DNA of 64,000 bases from Hanleya hanleyi (Eukaryota; Mollusca; Polyplacophora; Lepidopleurida; Hanleyidae): positions 1-64,000 of the forward strand of contig JAVTVY010020404.1 of assembly GCA_036873755.1 (NCBI GenBank), written 5' to 3'. This document shows, one piece after another, positions 9,411-22,200 of the stretch; positions within the stretch are counted from its first letter, which is position 1; each line of letters begins with the position of its first letter. The notes under the pieces are model-generated. The model was given only the letters and a program-made list of their open reading frames with translations. It was not told the origin of the DNA and searched no databases. The position numbers were made by a program, and so were the translations under genes.

Positions 9411-12400
9411 ACCTCCGTCGATCAGACGGAGGTCTAGGAGCGCAACGTGATATCTCCCGCCAAATAATTGTCATATGGGGAACCCACGACTCGTGTGATT
9501 TCCAATAGGGATTGCTATGGTTCCCGACGAAATTTTGAAAAGTTTCTGGACACAATTGAATGCTTACGTCACAAAAGGTGTGTATCCTTTGCAGTGCTTC
9601 CACCGGGTCTCTTAATTCGAGGGTACTAAATTCGCGCGTGTTCTTATAGCTTCGCGCTGGTACAGATGGCCGGTATGCGACGAAGACAAACCTGCGCTTT
9701 CATAAAAAGTAAATTTTCACGAAAGAAAAACTCGCATTCCGGATAGTATAATTGGAAACTTCGACGAGAATCTCTGAATCGGCAAAAAGATAAAGGACGA
9801 GTGTCATTCACCAGGATGCGAGTCGGAAGTGAGAAGTCAAATTCAAAGTCAGAGGTCAAAAACGTAAAACTCCGAAGAACTCTCCCGGCTTTTTCTTTTC
9901 TTTTTTTTTTGAGTTGGGGGGGGAGATAGCGACTGGAAAAATATATCTTCCCATGCTTCAATCGTTATCTGTGAATCCGATCAACAACCTAGCCAGACAA
10001 TCTGTCAAAAATTATCCGTCGTCTGGGTAAGGTTGAAGGGTAATCGGAAGCTCGGACTGTGATACAGGCAAAAACAGTTGCTGTTGTAGTCTAGAAAAAT
10101 AACTGGCATGCACTCTATGGAGAAGGGCCTCGTGAGGCACAAAGTGCAATTTTGTTGTTGTTGTTTATCTGCAAATCCGCTCATCTCGATGGGTATCTTT
10201 CACTGGTTCTCACAGTTGGTCGAAGTCTACGTACAGTTTTATTCAATAAATTATGGAAATTAATACAAACATATATACAGATATCTTTTTAAATAGATTT
10301 GTTTATAAGTGTATTTCTCTTTCATCTTAGGCTCAATTAAAGTCATTCTCTAAAATGTGAAACCGAGTTAATACAGTTTTTAATTATCTACCAAACCCTG
10401 TCCTCTATGACATAGAATAAAAGAGAAGTTGGGAATAGAACCGCTCAACACAGTCATTTCTAAACATCAAGTTGTACATAAGTATTTTTACTTACTCTGT
10501 ACAAGCTGAGGGCATTTTTGTGGCTTTTGAAAATTTTGAGATTTTTGCGTGTCTGTCCATATTTAACTAAGCGACGTCCAAGCGAGCTAATGTACGCGCG
10601 TTATATTCATATCAAATATGGTGCGGCTTATGTACAATGCGACTTGGAATGTTTATACAATTAATTTTCTTCTCACTGTTACACAATGAAATTAAGTTTC
10701 AAATCATTTGATTCATCTCTTCGATGTAGATTGTTATGTTTCATTCGAGGAAATAATTTTAAAAGATACATATGACATTTTCTAACTTTATGGCTGGAGT
10801 TGTATCACAAAGAGCAAACGGCGTAAACATGCTTTCCCATCTCACCCACGCTCATATGGGTATCGATCGTTCCTATTCGAGGACACACTAACTGATGACC
10901 TAGTTCAGAGCCAGTGATTTGCTCGCCCTCCACCCCATTGGATATCAGTTGATTCCTAAGGAGATAAACATTACTCATGTAATGACGACCTGCCGAGTGA
11001 TACATGTGTGAATCGGTCAGACATTTCCAAGGATGCCAAATTCTAACTTAAAACAACCATGCCGGATTTCATTGCTTCACTGAGAATAATTGGATCTAAC
11101 TTTTACAAAGCCTGCAGCTCCCAATAGCTCCTGGATCTAGAACACATAAATGAAGGGACCTAGTTTATCGGTGCTATGGCAAAAATATCATGTAGAATGG
11201 GATTGTGTGGATAATATCCTTGGAAGTTGAAGTCCTGCTGCATGCTTCACAAACATCATCAAAAGTGAAAATTATCTCCCTTGACCAGGTAAGGACTTGA
11301 ATGTGTGTCTAAAATGATTTAGCTTCTAGAAACAGACTTCATTTCAAATTTTAATTCCAATTCTGCTACATGTATAAAATACATACAGAATGAACTGCAT
11401 ACATAATAACACAAAGAACAGGTATATGTATCTCATTACATTCTTATTCAAAGATCAATACCTGGATAATATTACAACAATACCATGGCGTTATATATTG
11501 TTATGATTGACTTAACTTTAGCTGCTGAAGATATTTCTAATTTGAGATCAATGAACAATCATACTAGATTTCATAACTTCATTTATTTTCACAATAAGCA
11601 ACATAATCGAGATTAGCAAGTGAAGTTTTAAAACATAATATAATAAACAGCAAGGGTCTTCTTCAGTTTATTGTAGACAAAAATACCCATGAATATATGT
11701 TACCATGATTCAGTCATGATATTACCTGTAATATATTGATGTCGACAAGGTATAAGCATAATTATTTGATAGTATTACTAATTGTATGTTGTTTATGATT
11801 AACATGAACTTTTTATTTGCTGCGTGGAATTCAGTCATTTGTTCCATAGGGGCAATATTCTCATCAGTCATCACCATTCAATGTGAATGTGATACATGTA
11901 CAAGTCCATGGTCATTGATACATGTACAGTAAGGTGAAGGCGAAGGTGACCTGTAACACCAATATACAAAATTATACCGAGCGCATTGAATCCTCATCAT
12001 ATGATGTTGAGACAGATCAGAACGAAGTGTCGGTAAAATCAGGTGTGTTTTGAAGAGCATTCTCTCATCAGTGATGATGCTATACTGTACACATACAAAA
12101 TATGAAGTGTTGATGTGTTGGGCCTATAGCACAAAATCACAAGCAAGTTGGTACAACAACTAGGCACACGGTGTCTCATTTCTGCCGCTAACGTGTCGAT
12201 TTGGGTGAGGGGATCCTCTCAGGGGGAGGTGGGGGTGGGATGGGGCCTAATGTCTCAAGCACTTTTCCAGGTTTTCCATCAATATACTCTATTCCATACC
12301 CCAATATTTCAAGCACGTCAAATCAAACAAAAATTATTTGCTGGGAATGTGACTTTCACATCCCTGTCTGGACATGCTAGTGAGGAACGTCCAACAAATG

Positions 12401-12440
12401 CAAAATTGAGCTTGGCATCCGGCCGTATGTTATTCAGTGA
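9411..12440. other. anonymous intergenic DNA
   Basis: About 3 kb with only short scattered ORFs that have no recognisable domain, AT-rich composition after 11000, and no tRNA, rRNA or mobile-element ends that I can identify. A short (TTG)n tract lies near 10153. Confidence 0.4.
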
Positions 12441-12479
12441 TGTATTACGCTACGGACCCTGTTGCCTCGACGGAGGTCT

Positions 12480-13135
12480 TTGCGCTCATCCAGCGCTTGT
12501 TTAGTAAATATCCGTGATTTAATCGTGTATGACCGATCCTACATCGTCTAATCATGGCCTGATCGAAACGTTTTTGGCTATTCAGATGAGTATAACCAAC
12601 ACATTTTTTGAACTCGTGAAGCTTGTTATTATCCATAGTATCCCATAAAGATTGAAAAGATTCCTTACATAAGCACAGATAGATGGTCTGAAATCGCAGT
12701 ATGGGATTCCAACAGGACCAACCTCTTTATCCAGAGCTGCCTTAGCCAACTAAGCACCCAACAAAACACAACATCTATCTTTTGATCAAATCTAACGTCA
12801 TATAATTGTAGAATTTTCAAGATGGTAGGATGGGCTGAATTTCCACTTTTTATCGCTTGAAGGCATGATAGCGAATCCGAGAATATGACATACTTTTTCC
12901 TTCTAATGGACCCAATGCCTGCTAAAGCCGATAATAGAGTTTTTGCCTTTGCAGTGAATATGGAACTTTTACCTAGTAGACGATAGGTTTTAGTTTTGGA
13001 GCTAAAGACAGTAGCACATGCTACTCTCTCGCCATCTTTAGAACCATCTGTATAAATAGCCTGATGTGATCTGTATTTCTCTCTCAGTAGACTAAATTCT
13101 TGTGTATACACGAGCTGGCTCGTGTCTGTCTTATA
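12480..13135 (-). pseudogene. LINE fragment copy B: RNase H and C-terminal region
   Basis: Minus-strand translation gives an RNase H domain. It shows YTDGS (first catalytic Asp), a TAKAK segment where the family normally has TAEA (catalytic Glu replaced by Lys), and FSDSLSCLQ (next Asp). The frame breaks after FCWV in the region that carries the last conserved His. A second frame resumes with a CDFRPSI-like segment and then YTHLNSQKRFDQAM, R-C-R-I-G-H-T-R-L. The copy is truncated at about 12480-12500 before the C-terminal Cys-His motif. An RNase H followed by a Cys-His tail fits I/Nimb/Jockey-group LINEs; the exact clade is not certain. Non-functional. Confidence 0.75.
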
Positions 13136-13149
13136 TTTCGTCAGTGAAA

Positions 13150-13742
13150 TATCTACTTCTGGTTTGGCTAACTGTCATGGTGGAGTTGGCAAGAGCTTTA
13201 TGCCCCCCAATTAAACATAATATACACGGAGATCACTCTTCGGTAGATCTTGTTGGAATCTCATATAACGATTTCAGACCCTCTATCTTACGTGAGAAAG
13301 CTGGTTCAATGTTTATGCGATGCTGCGGAAAATAACAAACCTCACGAGTTCTAACCAAACGGCAGGCTTTACTCATCTGATTCACGAACATCACTAAAAA
13401 ATAACCAGCCCCAAGGTGTATTCCATGCCACGAATATTTCAAAGTGAATCATATTCTGATCGACTGTATAGATTTTGAGATTGTAAGCGATTCTTTTCAT
13501 CGAGCAGCTACTTTCGAAGATATTTTTAGTCGAGTGAAAGAAGATTGTATTTTATGTTATTTGAGGAAAACCGATTTGTTGTATAAACTTTAATGTATGT
13601 ACATATTGTTAATGTGTTGTGTTGATTATTTCTGGGTTGTTGACTTGTTTTTGTTGGAATACTTAGAATTTTATTTGATCGTCGCTATATAGCTGAAATA
13701 TTACTGAACGCGACGTTAAACCCTAATCCCCTCTCTCTCCGC
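13150..13742 (+). pseudogene. LINE 3' fragment, copy C
   Basis: Plus-strand copy of the same LINE. It begins with a VELARAL segment (end of RNase H), then ISYNDFRPSI, then a stop-ridden C-terminal region, and ends with the ATCGTCGCTATATAGCTGAAA core at 13680 and CTCTCTC at 13733. It lies head-to-head with copy B. The coding regions overlap, so these are two insertions and not one inverted copy. Confidence 0.7.
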
Positions 13743-14232
13743 TAGCTTGCAGAAATATATATTCACAAGCGGATCATATAATATCCACTGACTTCATAGT
13801 GCTTTTTCAAAGGAGTTGCAGTTAAGCATCAACCCGAATCATTGTGTTATATCAGTTATAGTTGCGACAAAATCAGCCATCTCATAAGTGATGCGCTCGA
13901 TGACTTTCGCAACTGGCTATCAAGGTAACTCGATAATATGTCGATCCCAGCTAACCCCGGTTATATTAACTGTACATATACTTTCATCACCATCAATGAT
14001 AATCCTAGTGCAAGTATTTATCTTGTCTTGGGGGTCCAAGATCCCTTAGAGGTTTCCAAAATTCGAGAACGTTAAATTCAAAATAAACTACAAATGCTGC
14101 TGAAAAAAGTTGGTGAAAGAAAAAGTATAAAAATATTTCTTTATACAGAAAATCAAGCTTTTGGAATGTGCTGTCAGGGGTTTCGTAATACCTTTCACAT
14201 GCAAAAAAGTTGATGGTAAAATGCCCTAAGTA
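13743..14232. other. unassigned non-coding
   Basis: No gene or repeat recognised; the short reverse ORF at 14005-14235 has no domain. Confidence 0.35.
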
Positions 14233-14327
14233 CACTCTAAAATTGACTTGTTTTTCTTGGAATACTTAGAATTTTGTTTGATCGTCGCTATATAGCTGAA
14301 ATATTGCTAAATGCGACGTTAAACCTT

Positions 14328-14379
<52 letters not shown>

Positions 14380-14410
14380 CTTCTCTCTCTCTCTCTCTCT
14401 CTTTATCTCT
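14233..14410 (+). repeat. LINE 3' tail with long (CT)n microsatellite
   Basis: Only the last ~110 bp of the LINE are present (GATCGTCGCTATATAGCTG core at 14280), followed by an almost pure CT dinucleotide run of about 70 bp from 14333. It is consistent with a strongly 5'-truncated insertion whose tail expanded. Confidence 0.75.
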
Positions 14411-16739
14411 CCCTCCCTAAAATTGAAGTACTTCTTTGAAACAAAAAGCATATCCGTAAAATCATACATTTTGACCGTACTTTTTTTTAATAAATTATTT
14501 CCGAATTAAAATGAGAATATCATGGAAATAACATCGATTTCAGTAGGATTTGCAATATAGACAAGTCCCAAAATAGCATGTTAAAAGTTTGGAGAAAACC
14601 TCAAACCCAAAGTGTAAGTAGACTGAACATCAAGTGTAAATTTGATTTTTTTCTGTCAGACAGCTGAAATTTTATATGTTGATGAACTTTTTGAGTGATA
14701 TACTAAAGCTCATTATTCTTTCTCAATTGATATAAATGCTTATTTGCCTATAAAACGACATATTTGTCTACAAATGTGGTTTTTGTAGGATATATCGGAT
14801 AACATTCGGCAAATGGAAGGTAACGATAAGGACAAGACTGGATTAGTTAGCGAGTACGGCTGGTGGGCCTTGTAAGTTTATATAACACATATGGATTAAT
14901 TGATCGAATAATTAAGTTTCTTTGGACATTTAATATAGAATATTCAGTAATCTTAAACCGGGTTCATTTAATTTTGTTGAAGAAACTACCGGTCATGCAT
15001 TCAGGAAAATCGCTTAATCTCTGTAGTTTACTAGTTTTCGTCGTTAAAATTTGCACCACGATTCTCAGATTTACCTTCTGATAAGCTCTATGTAATGTAT
15101 ACAGTCATGAAACCTGGACACAATCCTGTGCATATGTTGAAGCCTACCTCATTTTTTTCTGAGCTGGCTTTCATTCCTAAGTTACTTATGCTTTTAGTTG
15201 AAACGGTTGATTTCTTTATTTGTCCGAATTACTAAACTTATTATTATTATCATGAAATCATTCCAGGAAGAAATAAAAGAAATCTGAGGCACGCTTTTCT
15301 TTAATTTAAGCTATATTAAACTATATCTGAAAGGTTAAATATTTTTGATAAGAAGTTATTAAAGAGGACATTTGAAGACGTGAAACATCTTAGAAGGTCA
15401 AAATTATCATAAAATTTTAATTCACAGAAAGATCAGCTTTCATTAAAATATATAACTCGTTTTGGTTAGTTAATTTATTGCAATTTAATTGAGTAAAACT
15501 GATCAGGTATCCAATATATTGTCGTTAGAGATCTTGAAGCCTTAAGTGCACACAGACTAAACTCCATCTTAGACGCGTATAATTAGGTACACTTATTTGA
15601 AGAACGATTTATTGCAGTAATCCTGCTTCACATCGTATAGCCCGGATAACTAGCATTTGTCAGCCAACTTGAGAAAAACAGTTTTTATCCTTCAAATCAT
15701 TCCAGTACGTCATTGTTTTAGCAATAATGGTATTCATGTTGGCCAATACGTTATATACGTAACGCGTTATGTGGATGATAGTTTGTGAATCCCTGACTGT
15801 ATCCAACCCGCTTGACTTAATGCACCTTCACACTAAAAGTTTTTATGTTTACGCACTTTATTAGGTTGAAAGTAAGTGGCTAAGCCAACTTCCATTCCCT
15901 AACACAATATTTCATGCGAAAAAGATAACTTAAACGTGACCTTGAAGAGGTCCGGTGAATGTAAGTCGTTGACATGCGTCATATCGCGATCAATTTCTGC
16001 AGGCCTGGGACTGCTCGGAAACAGTTAAAGTATCGAGGCGCATTTAACACCGTGAAGCTGAAACAAATCTCCATGGCTTAAGGTGAGTGCAAAAGGGCAG
16101 GTTTTCCTCATATCTTGCTATTTGACGGAATCTAGAATAACAGGCTCAATTCAACCAAACAAGTAAACACTTAGTCCGAAAAGTACGGCGTACCACCATT
16201 TCAACATTAACAAGACTTCAATGTGAAAAATAATGATACGAATATGGTGATCTATCGTTATGCCAGGGGAAATTTTATTTCAAACCAAACGTTCGCGAGA
16301 AGAAAAGGCCAATAATCTACTCTCATGTGCATACAACCAATAAAAGATAGCCATAGAACGAGGGTAGCTGGCGAGTCAGGTCACATGCATGCTTGAGCTG
16401 GTAAGAGCTACACGAGTGTACATGACATGTTGTTCAGGAACTTACTAAGGGTAGGCCAACTTTTTCTCATAGTTTCACGCATTGTGGCCTAAAAAATTTC
16501 AGCCTTAGTGATTCATATTGCTGGCACACGATATATGCACCAAGAGCGCACTGTACTAGAAAATCGCGATCAACTCGCGAGTATGTTTTAACCGAAACAT
16601 TTGAAAATCGTTGAATTTTATTCATCATTGTCGCCAGATTGGGGGACCTGCCCATATGGACAGATAATGGCGCCTAAATGGTCATTGTTTGTTGATGTGT
16701 TTACTGCATCCGACGTCCACGATGCTCATTCAATAACAT
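14411..16739. other. anonymous AT-rich intergenic DNA
   Basis: About 2.3 kb without a supportable gene. The 72-residue plus-strand ORF at 14863-15081 has no recognisable domain, and no repeat family of this window is evident. Confidence 0.4.
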
Positions 16740-16785
16740 CAGATGAGTTATTTGTTTGAACTGATCTGTCATCAAAGCCTCCGAG

Positions 16786-16878
16786 CTAGCGTATATAATT
16801 CCGCTTAAACGACGCTAGGGGCCGTGTGGATATTTCATAGTCTCCACGTGAACCTCAGTAATAAAAGCGCGGCTGAGG
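16786..16878 (+). other. structured RNA-like motif, copy 1
   Basis: Pairings visible: CTAGCGT (16786-16792) with ACGCTAG (16812-16818); CGTGTGGA (16823-16830) with TCCACGTG (16843-16850); CCTCAG (16853-16858) with CTGAGG (16873-16878), the last enclosing TAATAAAAGC. The order and the linking AAC are the same in copies at 41004 and 50664 although the helix sequences differ. Confidence 0.6.
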
Positions 16879-18382
16879 TACTAAAGCTACTTCCGAGAAT
16901 CCACCCTATTCTCCGGTCTGAATGATAGGTTCCGAGGTATGCTTCCCTGTAGGGTAATGATTGTTTTTTAGTCGCCAGACTTCGGCAATTTTTCCTTCCT
17001 CTTGCATATCGCTCCAATTACACAAGCAGTGTTTCGATTATGAAATTCCACTGGCATCAGGTAAATAAAATATTATTATAGCGTATCCGAATAATAAGGG
17101 CTCGGGAGTCGACGACCTCTTCAATATTTCCGATATTGTCGATTCCGTGTCGCCATAATGTTTCAGGTGTTTGCAGAACATAATCATACGCGAGAATTTA
17201 TACTCACCGGAGCTTATTGGACAAGTAAGTTGTCTTTCGAAATCATTCCGTCATACTGTCATCGGTATCATTCCCGATCTCATCAACGCCGATGTTTTCC
17301 ATAGAAAGGTTGAGCTCAATCTCCAATATTGAGTCTGTTTAGTACGAAAGGTTGATAGCACCGTAGACACTATCACAAGTACGGAATATCTATCAATCTG
17401 TTGATGATACAGAAAATGTATTTGTTGTGTTTTGCTTTGGTAATATTGTATTACAATATAACGGAATTACTGAATATTGGTGGATTTGTTTCAAATTTAG
17501 TGGTAATTATATGAACATCAGTTGACCCAGTGATACATTTCAAAACGATATTGCATTCTAGCTACGTTAGTTTTGTTGATAAATGAGCAAACAATTTTCA
17601 AGAACAGCAAATGTGCTAACTGCTTCAATATGTTAGATAATGTTTGAGAATAGTATTTCATGCACGTTATGGCTGTACAAATTGCTTTGATATTACTTCT
17701 TCCATTAGTTGGACAGGGGAACGCTCTGAGATGGATATTCTCCTGATATATTTACCAGCATTTCCGGAATTCCTAGCTTCTCACGGTGTAATCTGGAGTC
17801 GATTATACAGACGTATACGAATCAGTGACAAATGAGGTAGCTGTGTTTCAGAGAATCACGGGGATAAAGTGATCACGGGGATAATAACCACCGATTCCTT
17901 CCTTCCATAAATATTTCTTCTTTAGCTAGAAATACGTTATTGATCGCTTATGTTCTGATTCATCATTAAGATATGGTAAACCCCGGGGAGAGTCAACACT
18001 GTTGCCTGGTGACATCGCTTTATGACTGGTATTTGATTCTTAATGGATCCCAGCTGCCGAATATTCCAGTCATTTTGTGCAAGTTTATCTGTGAGGGCAA
18101 ATCTGGATATTAGTTGATTGAGGTTTAGTGTCGTATTTGTCTGAAGGTTCCCATGGCAAAAGGTAAGCGAAACCAGGATATGAAACGGACGAATTCTATT
18201 CGAATAGCATTTCCGGTTATTGTCTCCGAGTTTTCTGCTTTGAAGACTTGAAGCAAGTTACGGTTATGAGTGTTCCCCTCAACGCCAAGTTGGTAAAGCC
18301 CAATTTTGAAAGCGTTTTATCTCCCTTTTTCCACCACGGCGTATTGGTGCAGTGAACTTCCGGTAGGTACCAAATTACAAGC

Positions 18383-18475
18383 GTCTAGCCCGTCATTCAT
18401 AATCCAGCCGTCGTCCATTAGAGAATATCCGCGTCCGTAATCCAAAGACCTATTCCATTTTCCACATAACAGTAT
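18383..18475 (-). repeat. Penelope-like terminal repeat fragment
   Basis: Matches the 3'-terminal part of the element at 42945-43390 (CCGTCATTCATAATCCAGCC, then GTCCATTA and ATATCCGCGTCC). Minus orientation relative to the element's reverse transcriptase. Confidence 0.65.
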
Positions 18476-21099
18476 TAGCTCTCACAACTAGTTTTAGCAA
18501 TCAAATATTCTATTTTTCAAGACAATTATCTAATTAATGTACACGTATACAAGATCTAATGGTTCATGTAGAAAATATAAACAAAACAGTTTTTCAAACA
18601 AATATTCTTGAATAGTTGATCAATATATTATTCACAATAATCGCGGGTGCCTTTGGTAAATGTGAAAACGAGGCGACTACTTCCCGGAAGCAGCTTTTCG
18701 TACCGCTAACCTCAAAGAGCGGCAGTTATCACACACTTTCCGGAAAAGGCTATCAATACATTCTTCAAACCGTCTATATATGCTTCAAATTGATATATAC
18801 GAAAAGTGTTTATATTTCAGAGATAATTGCCAAGATGAACTGCTAGAATACATGCATTTTTTCATAGCCAGGTGACTGGAAAACCACGTCTTATGGACAA
18901 GAATGGTACGTAACAGAGAATACGTTTTACGCGTCTAGAAATATAATTTAACCAATACATTATTAGATTTGCGGTTTATTGTGATAAAGATTTCATGGGT
19001 GCTTGTCTTGTACAAGGATATTGCGGCGTTGAGTGTTTATCTTGAAATTACTTTTGTACTTTTGTTCTGGACAATATCCAGAAATCCGACTTAGTCCTGA
19101 TTTTAATACTTCACAGTTAAATCGCTACGGTTGGGCTCAATCTCCAATATTATACGAACGTATACGAATTAGTGACAAATGAGGTCGCTGTGTTTCAGAG
19201 AATCACGGGAATAATAACTACGGATCATGGGGATAATAACCGGTTATTCCTTCCTCCCATAAATATTTCTTCTTTAGCTAGAAATACGTTATTGATCGCT
19301 TATGTTCTGATTCATCATTAAGATATGGTAAACCCCGGGGAGAGTCAACACTGTTGCCTGGTGACATCGCTTTATGACTGGTATTTGATTCTTAATGGAT
19401 CCCAGCTGCCGAATATTCCAGTCATTTCGTGCAAGTTTATCTGTGAAGGCAAATCTGGATATTAGTTGAATTAGGTTTAGTGTCGTATTTGTCTGAAGAT
19501 TCCCATGGTAAAAGGTAAGCGAAACCAGGATATGAAACGGACGAACACTTGATATGGCAGAACTCGACATTCCTCACTCTTCAGTTGTCTTATACGGACG
19601 TGCATCACCCGTCAGTATCAGATGAGGGAAGTGAATGTGTTTCTGCAAAACGCTGAAACTCGGCGTCTATCTAGTTGAAATATTTAGCACTCATTTGCAA
19701 CTTTTGTAGAGCATATCTGAAAGACATTGACAGACCAGTGGATACTGTTCGATTAGAATTTCACGCGGGCTCCAAGGTGAGTCGATCGGACAGTGCTCTT
19801 GCTGTGTACTGTGCTTCAGCCCTTGATGAAAGATTGACATTTTTCACGGTTATTGAATCCACCCACCTCAAACTCCACTGAAGTAAATTTTGTCTAGATT
19901 GGCTCCAGGCCTTTTCGCTATTCCCGGTTACTCTTATGACATAAATATGGTGTTTAAACCACACTAGCGAACAGATTTTAAGGATAGCAATCTGAAAATG
20001 AACTAATTGCTTCTATATGTTCGATTACACTGAACATCGTAATTTCGTGCACTGTATGGCTGTACAAATTGCATTGAAATTTGTATTCTTCTATTATTTT
20101 GGCACGGGAACTCATTGACATAGACATTTTGTCACCCGTCATTTTTATCAGCAATTTCAGAGTTCCTGGTTGCTCATGAAGTAACCTGAAATTGATTGAA
20201 CATTTCTATAGGGACTAGTGAGAAATGAGGTCGCTGTGTTTCAGAGAATCACGGCAATACGGCAAAATATAACTGATTTCATTCTGCCAATAATATTGCT
20301 TCTTAAGCTAGAAATACGTTTTTGATCGCATATATTTTGGTTCTGTATAAAAATATCGGAGAGCAGGGGAGGTAACTGTTGCCTGGCGACATAGCTTGGT
20401 GACTGGTATTCGATCCTTAATGGATCCCAGCTGCTGAAATCTGAGTGTTGCATTCGCCTGAATTTTCTCATGGCACAAGGTAAACGTAACCAAGATAAGA
20501 AGGTGATCAGTACCATCTGATAGAGCAGAATACGACATTCCTCACTCGCCAGTTTTGACACTCTTTTGCCACTTTGGTAAAACATGTCTGTAGAACATTG
20601 ACAGATTAATGAATGCTGTGGGAATATATTGTAGCTAGGGTGCCAAGGGTTGCTATCTATCAGACAGTGAGGTGTTGTGCACTCTTCCAGGCTGAATGAT
20701 TATGAGGAATTTTCTCTTCCATAATGAGGCCGTTTCATATGATGCTATTAGCACAAAAACTCAAGTATCTGACAGGCATGCCATCAATACCATGTTATTG
20801 GCATTCGAAAAATTACCTAATTTCCTCCATTTCTGAATGCTCGAAAATTAAGAAGGTGCGTTATTATTGCAGACGTTATGTTTTTAGATATGCAGTCAGT
20901 ACATTGGTCTGTGGAACCATATGACCTCATGTCCGTACTCCGGCATCTTCCCCCACCACCTGCATATGATGTGTTTAATTGTGTCATTATCTGGTAGATG
21001 GTTGGCGGTTTTATGATAATGTTGCCATGCTCTAATGTGTGGTAAGACGGTTCAAGCTCAACGTCTTGTGCAACGTCTTATGAGACAATCCAAGAAATC

Positions 21100-21612
21100 C
21101 CCCATACAGCAATTTCAGACCATCTATGTAAGAAAGCTGTTTCAATCTTTATGGGATACTATGGATAATGACAAAATTCACGAATTCAAAAACTGTTAGT
21201 TATACACATCTGAATAGTCAGAAACGTTTTGATCAGGCCATGAGTAGACGATGTAGGATCGGTCATACACGATTAACTCACGAACATTTACTAAAACAGA
21301 AGCCGATCCCAAGGTGTATTCCATGCCATGAAAATCTCATAGTGAAACATATTCTCATAGACTGCATAGATTTTAAGATTGTAAGAGATACTTTTTATCT
21401 AGCAGCTACGCTGTAAGATCTTTTTCGCCGAGTAAAAGAAAATTATTTGAGAGAGATTGTTTTGTTGTACAAATTTTATTGTTTGTACCAGCTTTTACGC
21501 AATAGTTTACTGAGTTGTTCAATTGAATCCTTAACATTTTGCTTGATCATCGCTGTATAGCTGAAATATTGCTGAATGCGACGGTAAACCTTAATTCTCT
21601 CTCTCTCCGATG
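21100..21612 (+). pseudogene. LINE 3' end, copy D (best preserved C-terminus)
   Basis: A plus-strand frame from about 21168 reads YTHLNSQKRFDQAM, then RCRIGHTRLTHEHLLK and a Cys-His segment (CIPCHEN, KHILIDC), typical of the last domain of I/Jockey-group LINEs. It stops at 21416, then has a 3' UTR ending in the GCTGTATAGCTGAAATATTGC core and a TCTCTC tail at 21598. The 5' end is truncated inside the segment that follows RNase H. It sits between two ~85-bp similar sequences (21017-21100 and 21613-21705) whose junction is intact in sister units. Confidence 0.75.
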
Positions 21613-21819
21613 TTGTCGTGCTCAGGTTATCTCCTCTAAAGTGTAGTAAGACGGTTTGAGCTCAATGTCTTGTGCAACATCTTATGAGACAATCTAAGAA
21701 ACAACATGCATTTCAATGGAATTTTTAGATTCACCCAAAAATGTGCATTTAACATAACATGTTAGAAAACCATTTACATGGTGAACATTCATTTTCTTTT
21801 TTTATATTTTTATCGCATG

Positions 21820-22196
21820 TTCCTACGAAGTAGGCTACCATCCGCAAATTGTCCGGTAGTCAGTGAGTGAGTGAGTGAGTCCATCCGAATCCTTTCGTCG
21901 GCAAAATAAGGAGAACCGTTGACATTAGAACCTTGACTTTTTGCACGAAGGTGCATTAAGGGACTGTTACCAGCAAGTTCTGAGCTGACCCGCTTTTGAT
22001 GAAAATATCTGGTGATTTTTGATGAAAATATCTGGTGATTTTTGATGAAAATCACTGGTGATTCTGACTTGGGCGGTGTCCATCTCAATATAGGCAAGAT
22101 TTCAACTTGGGACGGGAGGATTTCCAAGAGTTTAGAGCGTGTCGCAGTCCTAATGCCTACCCTACTTCGTGGGTCCTGTGACTTTAGTCACACTGC
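21820..22196 (-). mobile_element. small CATG-target element, copy 1
   Basis: Flanked by CATG (21816-21819 and 22197-22200). The empty site TCGCATGTATTACTGG is present at 41381 in the third unit. The ends carry inverted CCTACGAAGTAGG and CCTACTTCGTGGG, and the right end has the hairpin GTGACTTTAGTCAC. An internal (GTGA)n run lies at about 21856. No ORF; non-autonomous. Confidence 0.7.
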
Positions 22197-22200
22197 CATG

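Noticed and set aside
12148..12504. 118-codon plus-strand ORF
   Set aside because: No domain, no splice or promoter context, and its end runs into the antisense of LINE copy B.
12480..13742. LINE copies B and C as one insertion with a 5' inversion
   Set aside because: Their coding regions overlap, so two separate copies are needed.
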